Origin: Sphingomonadaceae bacterium
GTDB taxonomy: Bacteria; Pseudomonadota; Alphaproteobacteria; Sphingomonadales; Sphingomonadaceae
DNA: 64,000 bases
Assembly (NCBI GenBank): GCA_021300355.1
Contig: JAJTEF010000006.1
Span: 22,024 to 86,023 of the forward strand
Reading direction: 5' to 3'
Made by a program: the position numbers and the translations under genes. Within the stretch, counting starts at the first letter, position 1; each line of letters starts with the position of its first letter. This document shows, one piece after another, positions 1 to 8,706 of the stretch. The notes beneath the pieces were generated by a model. The model searched no databases, was not told the DNA's origin, and worked only from the letters and a program-made list of their open reading frames with translations.

Positions 1-525
1 CGGCGGGAACGCACGGCCTCTGTCTTGCAATTGCCAACTGGTGGGGCGGATCGCGGCCATGTTCAGCTGCATATGCGCTTGCTTTGGTGTGCGGCCACCT
101 TTTTTCAGGTTGCAGTGTAGGCAAGCCGTGGTGACATTTTCCCAGCTGGTGATGCCGCCCAAACGGCGCGGAACGATATGGTCAAAGGTCAGATTGTCGC
201 CCGATCCGCAATATTGGCACTCAAACTTGTCACGCAGGAATAGGTTGAAGCGGGTGAATGCCGGATATTCCGATGGCTTCACATATTGGCGCAGCGCGAT
301 AACCGACGGGATTTTCATATCCAGCCTTGGGCTATGGACATGGCGATCATAGTTGGAAACGATGTCGACCTTGTCGAGGAACACCGCCTTAATGGCGGCT
401 TGCCATGGCCATAAGCTTAATGGATAATAGCTCAACGGCGTGTAATCGGCGTTGAGTACCAATGCCGGGCAGTTCTCCGGGTGCCTTGCGCGGCCCGCTG
501 CTTCGAAAGTTCCGGTATGCAACAT
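1..525 (-). CDS. HNH endonuclease, 3' end beyond window
   Basis: An open frame runs leftward from an ATG at 525 off the window edge (175 codons seen). It carries the zinc-binding pair CQYC (residues 103-106) and CLHC (135-138) around the HNH core FDHIVPRRLGG (from residue 114), the usual layout of small stand-alone HNH nucleases that are common and conserved in alphaproteobacteria. The family is a predicted metal-dependent DNA nuclease; its cellular role is generally not known, and the gene is not associated here with restriction or phage genes. The C-terminus is missing, so length cannot be judged. Divergent from gluQ. Confidence 0.88.
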   Translation of the reverse strand, partial: MLHTGTFEAAGRARHPENCPALVLNADYTPLSYYPLSLWPWQAAIKAVFLDKVDIVSNYDRHVHSPRLDMKIPSVIALRQYVKPSEYPAFTRFNLFLRDKFECQYCGSGDNLTFDHIVPRRLGGITSWENVTTACLHCNLKKGGRTPKQAHMQLNMAAIRPTSWQLQDRGRAFPP

Positions 526-612
526 AAGTCGAACCCTACTCCCTTTATGTCATACATGCTTTAAGCGTATCAACGTTACAGCAATCTGACAGTCATCAAC
601 CTATTTGCACAT

Positions 613-1572
613 ATGGTGACGTCAAGAGGGCAAAGGCACCGGATATGGTATTTTTTGGGGATATGTTTTTTGCGTGCGGATGACTTTTTGAAGCAATATC
701 TGCCTGCGCTGCCGCAATGTGATGGCGCAGTGGTGACGCGGTTCGCGCCGAGTCCCAATGGACGACTGCATCTGGGGCATGCCTTTTCGGCATTATGTGC
801 GCATGATTTTGCGCGGGCTTTGGATGGCCAGTTCCATCTGCGGATTGAAGATATTGACGGAACACGCAGCCGTGCGGAGCATGTTGCGGCGATACTGTCG
901 GATATGGACTGGCTTGGGCTTCATCATGACGGCCCAGTGCAATTTCAATCGCAAAACATTGCCAGATATGAAGCGGCGCGTGACCGGCTGATCGCGGACG
1001 GGCTGCTATACCGCTGCGTCTGTACGCGAAGCGATATTGCCGATGCGCTGAAACATAAGCCAGTGCCGCACGGTCCAGACGGCCCCCATTATCCCGGAAC
1101 GTGTCGGGACAGCGACATTGACCCTGCCGTTCCCCATTGCTGGCGGATTGATATGGCCAAAGCATTGGCGCGGGCGGGGCTGTTGGGGTGGATGGATTTG
1201 GCGGCTGGCCCGCAATTTGCCGACCCAATGGCATTTGGCGATGTTGTTCTGTGGCGCAAAGATGCGCCGGCATCATACCATCTGGCCGCGACGATTGACG
1301 ATGCCGCCGACGGCGTGTCGCATGTCGTGCGGGGCCAAGACCTTTTCGGATATACCGCCATTCATAGGCTGTTGCAGAAACTGTTGGATTTGCCTGAACC
1401 CACATATTGGCACCATCCGCTGTTGTTGGACGCGAGCAGTGAAAAACTGGCGAAGAGCAAATCCTCACCTGCGCTTTCGGACCGGCGGTTGGCGGGCGAA
1501 TGTGGCGATGGACTTATTAATAATTTGCGTCAGGGAACGCTACCGCTTGGAATCTCGCTATCTCACGCCTAA
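613..1572 (+). CDS. gluQ: glutamyl-Q tRNA(Asp) synthetase
   Basis: The protein resembles the catalytic half of glutamyl-tRNA synthetase without the anticodon-binding domain. It starts its recognisable fold at TRFAPSPNGRLHLGH (HIGH-type motif HLGH), has the IEDIDGTR segment, a possible zinc site around CVC, and ends soon after a KLAKS motif (KMSKS type). Members load glutamate onto queuosine in tRNA-Asp. The start is not settled: the ATG at 613 has no ribosome-binding site and adds about 40 residues before the conserved core; a TTG at 688 or GTG at 730 lies closer to the usual N-terminus. Length then fits the roughly 280-300 residue family. Confidence 0.87.
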   Translation: MVTSRGQRHRIWYFLGICFLRADDFLKQYLPALPQCDGAVVTRFAPSPNGRLHLGHAFSALCAHDFARALDGQFHLRIEDIDGTRSRAEHVAAILSDMDWLGLHHDGPVQFQSQNIARYEAARDRLIADGLLYRCVCTRSDIADALKHKPVPHGPDGPHYPGTCRDSDIDPAVPHCWRIDMAKALARAGLLGWMDLAAGPQFADPMAFGDVVLWRKDAPASYHLAATIDDAADGVSHVVRGQDLFGYTAIHRLLQKLLDLPEPTYWHHPLLLDASSEKLAKSKSSPALSDRRLAGECGDGLINNLRQGTLPLGISLSHA

Positions 1573-1615
1573 ATAGGCGCAGCGGGGTATTGGCCCCGGA
1601 CAAGGATTTCTCCCG

Positions 1616-1843
1616 ATGACTATTTTGCTGGTTCTCCTCACCATTGGCGCATCTGGTGCCGTGGCATTTGCACTTATCCGTGGCCTTCATGCGTTCGCCA
1701 ATTTGCGACCAGCAGATGTTGACGAGGCGGGCCTGCCCAAATCGCTCACCGTGCAGAACAAGATGATGTTTGCCCGCGTCAAATGGCAGGCCATTACTAT
1801 CGGTTTGCTTGCTGTGCTCGTCGTGGTCGCCGGCTCGCAATAA
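1616..1843 (+). CDS. small twin-transmembrane protein (HIG1-domain-like)
   Basis: A 75-residue protein with a hydrophobic helix at each end (about residues 2-22 and 57-73) and a short charged middle. The segment QNKMMFARVKWQ before the second helix resembles the Q/R-rich signature of bacterial HIG1 proteins, which are inner-membrane proteins sometimes linked to respiratory complexes. It lies 17 bp upstream of the corrinoid adenosyltransferase gene, an arrangement often seen in alphaproteobacteria, so the two are probably co-transcribed. The role is unknown; the HIG1 assignment rests on a short motif. Confidence 0.75.
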   Translation: MTILLVLLTIGASGAVAFALIRGLHAFANLRPADVDEAGLPKSLTVQNKMMFARVKWQAITIGLLAVLVVVAGSQ

Positions 1844-1859
1844 GCGGGCGGCATCAGAC

Positions 1860-2441
1860 ATGGTCAAGCTCAACAAGATTTACACACGCACCGGTGATGA
1901 CGGGACCACTGGCCTCGTCGATGGCTCGCGCGTGTCCAAGACCAATGCGCGCTTACACGCAATTGGCGAAGTCGATGAGACCAACAGCGCGCTTGGCGTA
2001 GCGCTTCAGACGCTGGCAGCGGATGAGGGGGAAACGCCTTTGGTCGCTGAATTGCGGCGTATCCAGAACGATCTGTTTGATCTGGGTGCCGATATCGCAA
2101 CGCCCGGCGAAAGTTTTGAACCATCGCCGATGGAATTGCGGATTGTGTCATCCCAAGTCGAATGGCTTGAGGCGGCGATCGATAAAGCCAATGAGCAGCT
2201 TCCACCGTTGACCAGTTTCATTTTGCCGGGCGGCAGCTTGCCAGCAGCGCATATGCATATGGCGCGGGCCATTTCGCGCCGTGCCGAACGGGCGCTGGTC
2301 GCGGCATCGCTGGACGTTTCGATAAATCCGCAAGCGTTGAACTACATCAACCGCCTGTCGGACTATCTGTTTGTGCTGTGTCGCCTGATTAATTCGACGC
2401 GCGGCGGTGATATCATGTGGGTACCGGGCGCATCGCGGTGA
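1860..2441 (+). CDS. PduO-type cob(I)alamin adenosyltransferase
   Basis: This 193-residue protein transfers the adenosyl group from ATP to cob(I)alamin, making coenzyme B12 for adenosylcobalamin enzymes such as methylmalonyl-CoA mutase. The N-terminal KIYTRTGDDGTTGL and the EVDETNSALG segment are ATP-binding hallmarks of the PduO/MMAB family, and the C-terminal part has the RLSDYLFVLCR helix. The ATG at 1860 is chosen because conservation begins immediately there; an in-frame upstream start would overlap the preceding gene. No B12 biosynthesis gene is present in the window. Confidence 0.93.
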   Translation: MVKLNKIYTRTGDDGTTGLVDGSRVSKTNARLHAIGEVDETNSALGVALQTLAADEGETPLVAELRRIQNDLFDLGADIATPGESFEPSPMELRIVSSQVEWLEAAIDKANEQLPPLTSFILPGGSLPAAHMHMARAISRRAERALVAASLDVSINPQALNYINRLSDYLFVLCRLINSTRGGDIMWVPGASR

Positions 2442-2472
2442 GCGCGGGGGCGTCGCCCCAGATTTGCAGCCC

Positions 2473-3327
2473 CTAACGCTTACGGCCACATGGCCCAAGC
2501 GCATCAATGACAAATTTATAGTCCGCTTGCGCGCGCGCAGCGTTTTGATCGCCCGTTGTTTCGATGCGGTCGGTGGGAAGGCTGCGCGGTAGGCCACAGG
2601 CTAGGCGATACCATAGCAATGTGGATCGTTCCGGCGCGGTCGCAGACGAATCGATGACTTCGGCTGTCGATACTGCCCACTGTTTTTGCTCATTCGGCCG
2701 ACTAAGAACCGTAAGGGACACTGGCTGGTCCTTTTCGGTCTTTAGGAAAATCTGTGTTTCGCCTTCACCGAGCACCGTTCCAGGGCTATGGAAAGCACTG
2801 GCAACACCTATGATGCGTTGCGGTGCATCACGCAGGACGGCCTCTTGTGTGATGCGGCGGACCAAAGCATCATTTGTCGGACTGAAATTTGCGAGCGCGT
2901 TGGGTCGCGATAAACGGATTTCGCCCGTTCGGCCCGCAACGGGGCTACCAAATAGAAACAACCGCTGTTTTTTCAATTTGGGCGCTTTGCCCTTCGCATC
3001 CTTGGGCACATCCAGCACAAAGCGGACGCGGTCGGCAATGCCGCCTTCGCCGCGAATCAACGCCATGACGTCCGCTTCGATCAGCATACGCTGAAGCGAC
3101 ACGGGTACGCCAATCGCTTGTTCCGGGGCAACTTTAGCAGCTTTGCGGACAGTAACATCAATGATCAGAGGCGATATGACGACCAAATCGGCAATATCCG
3201 AATAACTCGCCGATTCTGCTTCAATGGCAAGTGCAGGGGGCAGGGTGGCCACGGGTTGGGCAGATGCGGCATTGCCCAAACCCATCAAAACCAAGCATAA
3301 AATCACTTTCGCTTGCGAAATTCGCAT
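2473..3327 (-). CDS. secreted protein of unknown function
   Basis: A 284-residue protein with a clear N-terminal signal peptide (MRISQAKVILCLVLMGLG, cleavage likely after ASA near residue 23). The open frame extends far upstream, but only the part from the ATG at 3327 has ordinary protein composition; the extension is antisense to tonB. The mature part is basic-acidic mixed, without recognised motifs, with two cysteines in the C-terminal 50 residues. Such proteins occur in sphingomonads without assigned function. It is convergent with the adenosyltransferase gene and divergent from tonB. Confidence 0.75.
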   Translation of the reverse strand: MRISQAKVILCLVLMGLGNAASAQPVATLPPALAIEAESASYSDIADLVVISPLIIDVTVRKAAKVAPEQAIGVPVSLQRMLIEADVMALIRGEGGIADRVRFVLDVPKDAKGKAPKLKKQRLFLFGSPVAGRTGEIRLSRPNALANFSPTNDALVRRITQEAVLRDAPQRIIGVASAFHSPGTVLGEGETQIFLKTEKDQPVSLTVLSRPNEQKQWAVSTAEVIDSSATAPERSTLLWYRLACGLPRSLPTDRIETTGDQNAARAQADYKFVIDALGPCGRKR

Positions 3328-3374
3328 TAAACAACCCTTCCTGAAACCGACATCCGTCGCCGGTTTTACGTGTA

Positions 3375-3395
3375 TCACATTGTAGCATAATGTGA
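3375..3395. repeat. 7-bp inverted repeat upstream of tonB
   Basis: TCACATT and AATGTGA flank a 7-base centre in the 252-bp divergent region between the secreted-protein gene and tonB. The half-sites resemble those of CRP/FNR-type sites in reversed orientation. It could be an operator for either gene; no further support. Confidence 0.35.
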
Positions 3396-3579
3396 ACCTG
3401 TCCATGAATTGCGTCTGAATCGCAGAATCCGGATTGCTTGGCATGTTAGGGTTGGCTAATGCGTCGATGAATCGAGTAAAAAAAGATATATTTCGATATC
3501 GCGAGGGTACTTTGGGGCACGGTAAAATGTGCGCCCTTAGTGTACTATTTTGTTTTGAAGGTAGGAGAGTTGTTTCCGC

Positions 3580-4227
3580 ATGGCATATGCTGATCAAGAT
3601 GGGATGAGCACAAACCGTTTGGTTTCTGTCGTCATTGTACTCCTTCTTCACGCTTTCCTCGGTTATGCCTTGGTGACTGGCCTCGCATATGATGCGGTCG
3701 TCTCGATCAAGGAAAAGATGACCGTGGTCGACGTGAAAGAAGAAGAACCACCCGAAGAAGAAGAACCACCACCAGAGCCAGAGAAGCAAATCGAGCCTCC
3801 GGTCGTTTCGCCTCCGCCAATGGTTGTTACGGTGACACCACCGCCAACGGTTCGTACAGTTGATACGCCGCCACCTGCGGCTCCAATTGTACCGACAGCC
3901 GCGCCTCCAGCGCCCCCGCCGCCGCCAGCAGGTCCTACTGCTGAAGCGAAGCCACGGGGCAACCCAGGTAACTGGGCAAACACGAACGACTATCCGTCGC
4001 GTGCTTTGCAACAGGAGCGTGAAGGAACCACTGGCTTCCGCGTTACGATTGGCATCGATGGCCGTGTCGTTGATTGCCAAGTTACGCAGTCAAGTGGCCA
4101 TGCGGATCTTGATGCGGCAACCTGCACCAACGTGAAGCGTCGTGCGCGCTTTGAACCCGCCGTTCGTAATGGCGAAAAAGTTCAAGGCTCGTATTCAAAC
4201 CGCGTACGGTGGCAGATACCGAAATAA
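3580..4227 (+). CDS. tonB: TonB energy transducer
   Basis: A 215-residue TonB: a single N-terminal membrane helix (about residues 14-34), an acidic and then proline-rich periplasmic linker (roughly 50-130, with EEPPEEEEPPPEPEK and repeated PPP), and a C-terminal TonB domain ending YSNRVRWQIPK. It couples the proton-motive force harvested by ExbBD to TonB-dependent outer-membrane receptors. A second in-frame ATG (residue 9) is possible as start; a GGAG lies about 13 bases before the first. It heads the cluster tonB-exbB-exbD-exbD, typical of sphingomonads, which carry many TonB-dependent receptors. Confidence 0.93.
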   Translation: MAYADQDGMSTNRLVSVVIVLLLHAFLGYALVTGLAYDAVVSIKEKMTVVDVKEEEPPEEEEPPPEPEKQIEPPVVSPPPMVVTVTPPPTVRTVDTPPPAAPIVPTAAPPAPPPPPAGPTAEAKPRGNPGNWANTNDYPSRALQQEREGTTGFRVTIGIDGRVVDCQVTQSSGHADLDAATCTNVKRRARFEPAVRNGEKVQGSYSNRVRWQIPK

Positions 4228-4307
4228 TTTTTCTGGCCCGGTTTGGGGGGAGCCTTGGTTCCGGGCCTCATTTGCTAGCAAGTAATATTTTTTGAGAGGT
4301 AGTTAAA

Positions 4308-5066
4308 ATGTCGATTTTGTTTCTGACCGCGGCCGGTGCCGCACCTGAGGCCGCCGCACAATTCGGTCTTATCCCTGCGCTTAAAGAAGGCGGACCAATC
4401 TCCATCGCGATTTTCTCCGTGATGGTCATCATGTCGGTTTTCTCGTTCTACATCATGTTCACGAAGCTTTTTGAACAGCGGAAGGTTCTGAACCAGTATA
4501 ACGACGTTCGTGCGCAATTCTGGCGCGCAGCTACGCTTGAAGAAGGCGCAGTAAAGCTCGATAAGAACAGTGCATATCGTCAGGTCGTTGACGACGCCAT
4601 CCAAGCGAAAAAGCAGCATAGCCTTTTGACTGATCCAGTCGAAGCACATGACTGGCTGCATGGCGCGATGGCGCGTTCGGAAGACTCCATCAATAACAAG
4701 CTGTCGAGCGGCCTTCCTTTCCTCGCAACGGTTGGTGCAACGGCTCCTTTCGTTGGTCTGCTCGGTACGGTTATCGGCATCTACTCGGCGCTGATCAAAA
4801 TCGGTATCGCTGGTCAGGCTGACATCGGCAAGATCGCTGGTCCAGTTGGTGAAGCACTGATCATGACCGCAATTGGTCTGTTCGTTGCTGTTCCTGCTGT
4901 TCTTGCGTACAACTGGCTTCAGGCACGTAACAAGACAATCGCACGTAGCCTCGCAACCTTCTCGAACGATGTACTTGGTTACATCTCTTCGGGCGGCCGC
5001 GTTAAGCCTGCTGTTCCTGCCGCTGCACCAGCTGGTAAGCCAGCACCTGCTGCAGCTAAGAAGTAA
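4308..5066 (+). CDS. exbB: ExbB/TolQ-type proton channel subunit
   Basis: A 252-residue inner-membrane protein with the MotA/TolQ/ExbB fold. The first helix (about 25-45) is followed by a cytoplasmic region, then the conserved helix pair from GLPFLATVGATAPFVGLLGTV to the AIGLFVAVPAVLAYN segment that lines the proton path. The C-terminal tail is rich in alanine and proline. It lies 80 bp after tonB and 92 bp before exbD and is preceded by a GAGAGG ribosome-binding site. ExbB rather than TolQ is preferred because it is coupled to tonB and there are no tol-pal genes. Confidence 0.93.
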   Translation: MSILFLTAAGAAPEAAAQFGLIPALKEGGPISIAIFSVMVIMSVFSFYIMFTKLFEQRKVLNQYNDVRAQFWRAATLEEGAVKLDKNSAYRQVVDDAIQAKKQHSLLTDPVEAHDWLHGAMARSEDSINNKLSSGLPFLATVGATAPFVGLLGTVIGIYSALIKIGIAGQADIGKIAGPVGEALIMTAIGLFVAVPAVLAYNWLQARNKTIARSLATFSNDVLGYISSGGRVKPAVPAAAPAGKPAPAAAKK

Positions 5067-5158
5067 TATTGGGTTAGGGCCGCGTTTCGGCGCGGCCCAT
5101 CCGCCAGCAACCGCTGGCGCTCGATTTTTGACCCAATTTATTTAGAGAGGATTGGCCA

Positions 5159-5701
5159 ATGGCAATCAGTTCAGGAGGCGGCGGCGATGATGCGCCAATG
5201 TCTGACATCAACACAACGCCGCTCGTCGACGTCATGCTGGTGCTCCTCATCGTATTCCTCATCGCAATTCCGGTCGCTATCCAAACAGTGAAAATGGACA
5301 TTCCGGTCATCAAGTTTGAACCAACGAAGGCAAAGCGTGAAAACGTTCTTCTGTCGGTGACAACAACCGATGCCGGCGGTCGTGATCCCGGTGACCCCGC
5401 TTATGAAGGTGCAAACCCGAATGGCGAGTGCCGAATTTACTGGAACGTAACGCCTGTTGATTCAACCGAGTTGGTGGATCGTGCGGCGAAGCATTTGAAG
5501 GCAGAATTTGAAAAGCTCGGTGGCCCAGAAGCCGCCGCCGCTGGTCTGATCGAGCCTGACATGCTGCCAGAGGCGCACATTCGTGGTGATATCAACACGC
5601 CTTATCGATGCATCGGTGGTGCAATTTACACCATGCAGATGGCCGGTTTTGCGCGTGTTGGCTTCATTTCATCGCCGTTCGAAAACGCGAACGTGCAGTA
5701 A
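5159..5701 (+). CDS. exbD: ExbD biopolymer transport protein (first copy)
   Basis: A 180-residue single-helix protein. The cytoplasmic N-terminus SDINTTPLVDVMLVLLIVFL carries the conserved aspartate in the membrane helix (VDVMLVLLI) needed for proton use, followed by a periplasmic domain. This copy has an insertion of roughly 30 residues relative to the second, in the region around residues 60-110 including two cysteines (GECRIYW and YRCIGG). It works with ExbB to energise TonB. A run GAGAGGA precedes the ATG. Confidence 0.92.
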   Translation: MAISSGGGGDDAPMSDINTTPLVDVMLVLLIVFLIAIPVAIQTVKMDIPVIKFEPTKAKRENVLLSVTTTDAGGRDPGDPAYEGANPNGECRIYWNVTPVDSTELVDRAAKHLKAEFEKLGGPEAAAAGLIEPDMLPEAHIRGDINTPYRCIGGAIYTMQMAGFARVGFISSPFENANVQ

Positions 5702-5722
5702 GTAATTTAAGGAGCAATCATC

Positions 5723-6178
5723 ATGGCAATGAGTGGCGGTAACGATGATGGCCAGCCGATGATGGAAATGAACACAACGCCGTTAATCGACGTTATGCTC
5801 GTTCTCCTCATCATGCTGATGATCACCATCCCCCCGGTTTCGCACGCCGTAAACATTGACCTTCCGGTCAATGATCCAAATGCGCCACCACCGGAAGTTC
5901 CGATCGATCCTGTTATCAACAAGATCATCATTCTTCCGAACAGCGCAATTCAGTGGAACGGCACGCCGGTTTCGATTCAGCAGATGGAGCAGTATCTGGT
6001 CCGGACGACTTCAATGAATCCAGAACCCGAGCTTCAGTTCCAACCAGCCCCAACGGCGCCATATGACACCGTTGATAAGGCCCTGGTTTCTGTAAAGCGT
6101 AGCGGAATCTCGAAATTCGGTTTTGTCGGCAACGAACAATACCGCGTCTTCGGTAAGGCTTCGCGTGAGGGTCGGTAG
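5723..6178 (+). CDS. exbD: ExbD biopolymer transport protein (second copy)
   Basis: A 151-residue paralogue of the preceding gene, 21 bp downstream, with the same membrane segment (MEMNTTPLIDVMLVLLIMLM) and a shorter periplasmic domain with a proline-rich start. Tandem exbD genes after exbB are usual in sphingomonads and xanthomonads; in the latter one ExbD is needed for only some substrates (family knowledge). A good AAGGAG site precedes the ATG, and an intrinsic terminator follows, so this is the last gene of the operon. Confidence 0.92.
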   Translation: MAMSGGNDDGQPMMEMNTTPLIDVMLVLLIMLMITIPPVSHAVNIDLPVNDPNAPPPEVPIDPVINKIIILPNSAIQWNGTPVSIQQMEQYLVRTTSMNPEPELQFQPAPTAPYDTVDKALVSVKRSGISKFGFVGNEQYRVFGKASREGR

Positions 6179-6206
6179 TTTCCGAACCTTCCGTTAATAC
6201 GACATT

Positions 6207-6240
6207 TAAAAAGGCGGTGCAGAAATGCGCCGCCTTTTTT
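6207..6240 (+). terminator. intrinsic terminator of the tonB-exbBDD operon
   Basis: AAAAAGGCGG pairs with CCGCCTTTTT around a loop of about 12 bases, ending in a T run, 29 bp after the exbD stop codon. The A-run on the left makes it potentially active for the opposing peptidase gene as well. Confidence 0.85.
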
Positions 6241-6299
6241 ATTGTCTGCTGTGACGGCCAAGGAACAACACCGGCCCACTGTTCGCTGTTGTTTTTGCT

Positions 6300-7673
6300 T
6301 TATTTGCTCATGGACAGCCGGCTCATCAGAATTGCTGCGCGCTTTGCCTGCCGTTTGATGCTCGCAAGGTCGACTGTCTCCCCGGGGGCGTGGTCACCTT
6401 TGCTATAGACGCCAAGGCCGACGAGACCGTCGACGTCATTGGCGACGAAGCTGATGTCTCCTGCGCCACGTTTCAACGGGTTGAGCGGCGGTTGGGCATC
6501 CAGTCCCAGATCCCGGTTTACAACATTCAGTTGCGCCAACAACGCCTTGTTGCCCTCTGTTGGCGCCATCAAATCCTGATTCACAAGATTGAGTTGCGCC
6601 AATAATGCTTTGTTACCCTCCGTCGGTGCCATGGCGGGATAGCCGCCGGGGTCAAAGCTAATCTTGGCGCTGGTCTTTGGTGCAGATGCCGACACGATGG
6701 CCTGCATCTTCTGCCGGACCCGCGCACTTTGGTCTTCGGATAAGGTCCGGAAGTCACCGCGCGCGATGGCTATGCCGGGAATGATGTTGGTCTTCCCCTT
6801 GGCACTTGCGCGGACGCCGTCATTATCAAACGTTGCCTCTTGCCCCGCGGCAATCAAACCGACGTTGAACGTCAGATTTGGTTCAGGCAGCTCGGTGCGG
6901 AATTGATGAATGATGCGCGCCAGTTCAAACGCTGCGCCATCGCCATAAGTGGAATCAAAGATCAGCGAGCTATGCCCGGTGACGCCGGAAACCTCTAACT
7001 TCCAACTATTCGACGACCGGCGCGCGATAACGCCCATGTCCTTGCCATCCTCAATCGACAGTCCTTCGAAATCGAGCGCGACATCTGCAGTCTTGCCGGC
7101 GGCAATCAACGGCGCGCGGGTAATCTCGATTGGGTCGCCTGCGTCCTCTTCATCGCCTGTCATATGAATTTCTATATGCGCGTCCTTCAGCGTGCCTGCC
7201 GCTTGCATGGCGCGCAAAGCAGACACGATCACGACCATGCCACCCTTGTCGTCACCTGCGCCCGGCCCAACGGCTTCATCACCGTTGCGGACGAATTTCT
7301 GGAATGGGCTATCGGCTTCAAAAACGGTGTCGAGATGCGCAATCAGTAAAAGCTTCTTTGTGTCCTTCTTGCCGGTCATTGTTGCGACCAGATGCCCCGA
7401 GCGTCCAGCCTTGGCCATATCCAGCCATGCCACCTTGAACCCAAGCGGTTCGAGCTCAGCGCGCATCATATCGCCGACGGTTTTGACACCAGCGAAGTTC
7501 ATCGTTCCCGAATTTTGGTTAACCATCCGCTCAAGCAAGGCAACCGAGCGTTCATACTCCGCGTCAACGGTTGCGGCCATCTTGGCTTCGGGCTTTGAAA
7601 GCTGGGCAAACGCCGGCGTTGAAAGCGCCAAGAGCGCAACGCTGCTCATCAAAGACAGGGCTTGGAATTTCAT
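6300..7673 (-). CDS. secreted M20-family metallopeptidase with an internal tandem duplication
   Basis: A 457-residue protein with a signal peptide (cleavage after AFA near residue 23). It has the M20 dinuclear zinc motifs: HLD (H113, D115), the aspartate in GPGAGDDKGG (about 141), and catalytic EE (175-176, in MTGDEEDAGD). It is closest to the glutamate carboxypeptidase/M20 group, which trims C-terminal residues from peptides or conjugates in the periplasm; the substrate is unknown. Residues 348-368 and 369-389 are a near-perfect repeat (19 of 21 identical) inside the C-terminal lid/catalytic region. The ATG at 7673 has an AGGAG seven bases upstream. Confidence 0.88.
   Translation of the reverse strand: MKFQALSLMSSVALLALSTPAFAQLSKPEAKMAATVDAEYERSVALLERMVNQNSGTMNFAGVKTVGDMMRAELEPLGFKVAWLDMAKAGRSGHLVATMTGKKDTKKLLLIAHLDTVFEADSPFQKFVRNGDEAVGPGAGDDKGGMVVIVSALRAMQAAGTLKDAHIEIHMTGDEEDAGDPIEITRAPLIAAGKTADVALDFEGLSIEDGKDMGVIARRSSNSWKLEVSGVTGHSSLIFDSTYGDGAAFELARIIHQFRTELPEPNLTFNVGLIAAGQEATFDNDGVRASAKGKTNIIPGIAIARGDFRTLSEDQSARVRQKMQAIVSASAPKTSAKISFDPGGYPAMAPTEGNKALLAQLNLVNQDLMAPTEGNKALLAQLNVVNRDLGLDAQPPLNPLKRGAGDISFVANDVDGLVGLGVYSKGDHAPGETVDLASIKRQAKRAAILMSRLSMSK
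6507..6632 (-). repeat. two 63-bp tandem copies inside the M20 peptidase gene
   Basis: Copies at 6570-6632 and 6507-6569 each encode MAPTEGNKALLAQLN followed by LVNQDL or VVNRDL. They agree at 50 of 63 bases but 19 of 21 residues, so most differences are silent. The frame is kept. Confidence 0.93.
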
Positions 7674-7745
7674 GACATACTCCTGAAAACTATAGCCATG
7701 ATGTGCCGCGCTTTGTGCGTTCGGGCAAGGGTGTTGATGCGGAAC

Positions 7746-8654
7746 TTATGCGGCCGGCTTTTTCGCGAGGATGTGTTCGAGAATGAAATGCGGCACCGTC
7801 AGCGTTGATATCAGAATAAATGCAGACCGGACGATGCCCATGTCCGAAGGGACGTCGCCTTGGCACAGGAACATCAAGACGCCTAACCCCAAAGAAAGCG
7901 CGGACACGGCGGCCACAATGGCTGCCTTTTTCAATTTAGACAGGCCGCCCGTTTCGCGCAGCGCGTCCGCCATATGTCGCGGCGAGTGCAGCCCGCAAAA
8001 GAAAACGGCAAATGCCACGAGCGGCGGCAGGAACAAGGCGGCTGTGATACAGGCCAGCACTTCAAGCGCGCTTTGCGTGTCATCATGCCGGAACGCCCAA
8101 TAGGCAAAGACAAGGCTGCCCAGCGCAGCAGGGACTGATGCCGCGCCAAGCAGCGCGGCGATCACTGCGCCGTTTTGGCTACCCGTTAGCGCGGCGAATA
8201 TCATGGCGACATCGTCGGGGCTGGCCAGCGCAGGCAGGGCGACCAATGCCCACCCAACCATCATGGCTAGAAACGGATCTACGCCACCACGCCAATCACG
8301 GCTGAAATGCACAATTGAGATGAGCAGGAATGAAATGAGCGCAAGTTCCGGAAGCTGGAGCCATAAGACGACCATAGCGGCGGCGCATCCCACATAGCTG
8401 CCAATTATCTTCATCCTGCCCGCCACCCCATTCTGCCCAAAATGGGCAGCAGCGATTTCGACGTCCAGCGTGCCGTGGGGAATGCCTGCAATCACGATGG
8501 CCGCAGCAGCCAGCATATTGGCCTCAACGCTGTCCATGCCGCCCAGAAGGCGGTCTACGGCAATAAGCAGCAACGTTGCTGCCGGTAACGCAAACAGGCG
8601 CAACATTTTAGAAAATGTCGCGCCTGCAGAATGCGGATATAAAATTATATTCAT
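7746..8654 (-). CDS. blh: Brp/Blh-family beta-carotene 15,15'-dioxygenase
   Basis: A 302-residue, mostly hydrophobic protein (about eight predicted membrane helices) with the conserved histidines of the family: GIPHGTLDVE, IVHFSRDW, FCGLHSPRH and TVPHFILEH. Blh cleaves beta-carotene into two retinals, the chromophore for rhodopsin. It lies 52 bp downstream of the proteorhodopsin gene on the same strand, the classical arrangement, so it almost certainly supplies its retinal. The start is uncertain: neither the ATG at 8654 nor the one at 8606 has a clear ribosome-binding site, which suggests translational coupling or leader-poor initiation. Confidence 0.92.
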   Translation of the reverse strand: MNIILYPHSAGATFSKMLRLFALPAATLLLIAVDRLLGGMDSVEANMLAAAAIVIAGIPHGTLDVEIAAAHFGQNGVAGRMKIIGSYVGCAAAMVVLWLQLPELALISFLLISIVHFSRDWRGGVDPFLAMMVGWALVALPALASPDDVAMIFAALTGSQNGAVIAALLGAASVPAALGSLVFAYWAFRHDDTQSALEVLACITAALFLPPLVAFAVFFCGLHSPRHMADALRETGGLSKLKKAAIVAAVSALSLGLGVLMFLCQGDVPSDMGIVRSAFILISTLTVPHFILEHILAKKPAA

Positions 8655-8706
8655 ACAGGAATGTACGCCGCCATAGCGGCGTACGTCCAGTGTTTATCCG
8701 AAGGAC

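Noticed and set aside
596..1468. 290-residue open frame on the minus strand across gluQ
   Set aside because: It is antisense to a gene with clear synthetase motifs; its composition (Arg/His/Pro-rich) is that of a shadow frame in GC-rich DNA.
3663..3983. Gly/Val-rich 106-residue minus-strand frame
   Set aside because: Antisense of the proline-rich TonB linker.
3328..4080. Upstream extension of the secreted-protein frame across the start of tonB
   Set aside because: The extension contains low-complexity WRWRR-type runs from the antisense of the TonB proline-rich linker; the signal peptide begins at 3327.
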